45,598 bases of DNA, taken from positions 1 to 45,598 of the forward strand of contig JAIPJC010000008.1 in the NCBI GenBank assembly GCA_021734345.1, read 5' to 3'. The stretch is from Kiritimatiellales bacterium. Its GTDB lineage: Bacteria; Verrucomicrobiota; Kiritimatiellia; Kiritimatiellales; Pontiellaceae. This document shows positions 43,963 through 45,598 of this stretch, piece after piece (within the stretch, counting starts at the first letter, position 1; every line of letters starts with the position of its first letter). Below the pieces are notes generated by a model. The model did no database searches. It saw only the letters and a list, made by a program, of their open reading frames with translations, and had not been told where the DNA came from. A program made the translations under genes and the position numbers.

Positions 43963-44328
43963 CTAGTGGCAACCGTGTCCACTACAGCTGCTTTCAGGAT
44001 CAAGCTTGACGAGGTTGCCCTCCATGAATGCTTCAATGGCATCATGGACGGTTGTCCCTTGGGTTGTGAATACCTTGATGCCTTGGCGCTCTACTGCGGC
44101 AACTGCGTTTTTGCCCATGCCCTTGCAAATCACGGCTGTAATCCCACGCCCGGCCAACGCATCCATGGGATGGCACTGGCCGTGTTCATGGTCGGCCTTC
44201 GGGTTGGCGAGGCTTTCGCATGTCTTCGCCTTCGGGTCATAGAGCACAAAACAGGGGGCACTGCCGAAGTGTCCGGAAATTTCCGCATCGGCTCCGTTTT
44301 CCGTCATCGTTGGGATACATAGCTTCAT
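43963..44328 (-). CDS. NifX/NifB-like dinitrogenase iron-molybdenum cofactor domain protein
   Basis: 121 residues. The MKLCIPTMTENGADAEISGHFGSAPCF start with the GHFGSAP block and the GKNAVAAVERQGIKVF, GTTVHDAI regions are the NifX-like fold. A C-terminal SSCSGHGCH tail could bind metal. Outside nitrogen fixation such proteins are thought to handle Fe-S or Fe-Mo clusters; no nif genes lie nearby. ATG 44328 has GGAG 8 bases upstream. Its start overlaps the stop of the DUF134 gene. Confidence 0.88.
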   Translation of the reverse strand: MKLCIPTMTENGADAEISGHFGSAPCFVLYDPKAKTCESLANPKADHEHGQCHPMDALAGRGITAVICKGMGKNAVAAVERQGIKVFTTQGTTVHDAIEAFMEGNLVKLDPESSCSGHGCH

Positions 44329-44657
44329 TGATTTTCTCCTTTGCATTTTTTCCGGCGGCCACGCCCGACACACTCGATCACGCCACCTTCGATTTTAAGC
44401 ATTTTGCCATTCACCAGACAGTCGGCCACCTTGGCATGGGCAGCCTTGAGTATATTGCCGAAGGTTTGTCGCGAAACACCCACCTGTTCAGCAGCCTCCT
44501 CGTGGTAGTGCCCCTCCAAATCAGCCAGTCGAATAGCTTCCAACTCGTCTACCGTAATAATGATTTCCTCCAATTCGCACCCTGGGATCCCGGCTGGTTT
44601 AAAACAACCGGTCCGGGGATGCTCCTGGACTCTTCTGCACTTCATTGGCCGGGGCAT
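44325..44657 (-). CDS. DUF134 family HTH protein
   Basis: About 110 residues from the ATG at 44657; AAGGAG abuts an earlier ATG at 44663, so the later one has better spacing. The blocks PRPMKCRRV, ELEEIIITVDELEAIRLADLEG, and EEAAEQVGVSRQTFGNIL (a sigma-region-4-like helix-turn-helix) identify DUF134. It is commonly paired with the NifX-like gene, as here (4-base overlap). It would bind DNA, probably regulating cofactor-related genes. Confidence 0.9.
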   Translation of the reverse strand: MPRPMKCRRVQEHPRTGCFKPAGIPGCELEEIIITVDELEAIRLADLEGHYHEEAAEQVGVSRQTFGNILKAAHAKVADCLVNGKMLKIEGGVIECVGRGRRKKCKGENQ

Positions 44658-44687
44658 TCGCATCTCCTTGTTTCTGGCATATGCTAT

Positions 44688-44717
44688 TTACTACGCCCGG
44701 ACGACCCCGTGCTGCAA
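44688..44717 (-). promoter_or_regulatory. Candidate promoter of the DUF134-NifX pair
   Basis: On the minus strand TTGCAG (44717-44712), 18 bases, TAGTAA (44693-44688), about 31 bases before the ATG at 44657. Confidence 0.4.
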
Positions 44718-44766
44718 GCTCAAAAGATCGGGAAAAATCCAACGCGGCCGGAGCTGCATCGCATGG

Positions 44767-45598
44767 CTACGAAAACAGGCCGGACATGAGGTCGGCTTCC
44801 ATCTGGCCGAGCCCCTTCATCTGCTTGGTGGATTCGAGCATGTCGGACAGGCCGAGCAGCTCCTCGTGCAGGATCATGCGGGCCAGCTGCCGATGCCGGG
44901 AAGGCACGTTGACCTGGAGCTTGTTGTCGTCCTGGATGAGGGTAAAGGCTATGTCGTCCTTGCGGATCTGGTAGGTCGGCTGGTCGGTGTGCAGATTGTG
45001 CACGAAGAATTCCTCGTGCTGCAGGGCGTGCAGGAAGCGGTGGAGCAGGAACTCGGCAACATCGTGCGACGGGAATTCAAGCTCGATCGCCTCGATGTCC
45101 TCGGCCCCGCCAACCATTTCCGTGCGGAGACCGGATCCACCTTCGAACGATTTGACGAGCAGCGGCGGCGCAAGCATGGTCGTTACGACGGTCATCATGA
45201 TGGCCACCCCGAAGATGCCCTGGTCGATGATTCCGCTGGCGAGGCCGATGCCGGCCACGATGAGCGCCACCTCGCCGCGCGGCAGCATGCCGAGGCCGAT
45301 GCGCAGCGCGCCGCGGAAATTGAATTTCGTGAAAAAGGCCGGGAGGCCGCACCCGAGCACCTTGGCAAAGACGGCCATGATCGAATAGACGGATCCGAAG
45401 ATGATCACGGGTTTCATCGCCGAGAAGTCGACCATCATGCCCATGACGCAGAAAAAGATCGGAACGAGTATGTTGTAGACGCCCTGCAGGTGGTGTTCGA
45501 TCTCGTGGGCGAGGTCGGTGCGGGAGAGTGCCAGCCCCATGATGTAGGCCCCGATAATCATCGTGTATTTTTTGTAGTCGGCCAGCACGGCCAGCAGC
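44767..45598 (-). CDS. Cation:proton antiporter (CPA2/Kef-like), C-terminal part, truncated by window edge
   Basis: The visible 277 residues hold the last membrane helices of a monovalent-cation/proton antiporter (LGLALSRTDLAHEIEHHLQG-like loop, FFCVMGMMVDF, GLGMLPRGEVALIVAGIGLA, IFGVAIMMTVVTTMLAPPLL). A cytoplasmic C-terminal domain of about 120 residues follows (from EDIEAIELEFPSHDVAEFLL). The frame stays open to the window edge, so the N-terminal half is missing. It exchanges Na+ or K+ for H+, and could work with the ion-pumping pyrophosphatases in cation balance (inference). Confidence 0.9.
   Translation of the reverse strand, partial: LLAVLADYKKYTMIIGAYIMGLALSRTDLAHEIEHHLQGVYNILVPIFFCVMGMMVDFSAMKPVIIFGSVYSIMAVFAKVLGCGLPAFFTKFNFRGALRIGLGMLPRGEVALIVAGIGLASGIIDQGIFGVAIMMTVVTTMLAPPLLVKSFEGGSGLRTEMVGGAEDIEAIELEFPSHDVAEFLLHRFLHALQHEEFFVHNLHTDQPTYQIRKDDIAFTLIQDDNKLQVNVPSRHRQLARMILHEELLGLSDMLESTKQMKGLGQMEADLMSGLFS

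Overview
The window looks like the chromosome of an anaerobic bacterium of the PVC group, most likely Kiritimatiellota (Pontiella/Kiritimatiella-like) or a near relative. This is inference from gene content: a secreted DUF1080 protein, very large secreted proteins with calcium-binding 'DSDGDG' repeats, two membrane pyrophosphatases, TrpB2 instead of a classical TrpB, an AmrS-type radical SAM enzyme and a DUF134/NifX-like pair. GC content is fairly high and almost all sequence is coding. No rRNA, tRNA, CRISPR array, insertion sequence or integrase was seen.

Left part. 0.16-4.3 kb is a minus-strand run of six closely spaced genes (TPM/YgcG-like protein, nucleotidyltransferase, LemA, membrane protein, HD hydrolase, M50 metalloprotease). 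4.3-7.3 kb is a decayed defence or mobile region. It holds a broken DprA-like gene, a small BECR-like nuclease candidate, a DUF3800 protein and a membrane-anchored coiled-coil protein. The coiled-coil gene starts inside the stop codon of a methylase tail, just after an hsdM head joined to an hsdS tail. 7.4-12.5 kb has ordinary genes: amrS-like radical SAM, HNH nuclease, SDR epimerase, trpB2, a small membrane protein and DUF1080.

Middle. 12.5-24.8 kb is taken up by three consecutive minus-strand genes for secreted proteins of about 1134, 1044 and 1906 residues, which appear to form one transcription unit. After them come a Gfo/Idh/MocA oxidoreductase, a single PAS-domain protein, a nitroreductase and a compact type II restriction-modification pair (C5 methyltransferase plus a PD-(D/E)xK-like endonuclease).

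29.4-35.9 kb holds two different K+-dependent-type membrane pyrophosphatases, transcribed divergently. Each is next to one member of the same unrecognised ~255-residue family, downstream of hppA-1 (3-nt gap) and upstream of hppA-2. This duplicated pairing is the strongest candidate for an undescribed functional association in the window.

Right part. A BcsA-like glycosyltransferase is followed by REP-like hairpins and a strong bidirectional terminator, then ppnP and a lipoprotein gene. Next is a five-gene operon: YtrA-type GntR regulator, ABC ATPase, a permease with a large extracytoplasmic part ending in a beta-sandwich domain, a free secreted copy of that domain, and another small secreted protein. 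The operon lies between two perfect 34-bp copies of the lipoprotein gene's 3' end, suggesting it moved as a unit. The window ends with a NifX-like/DUF134 pair and a partial cation:proton antiporter.
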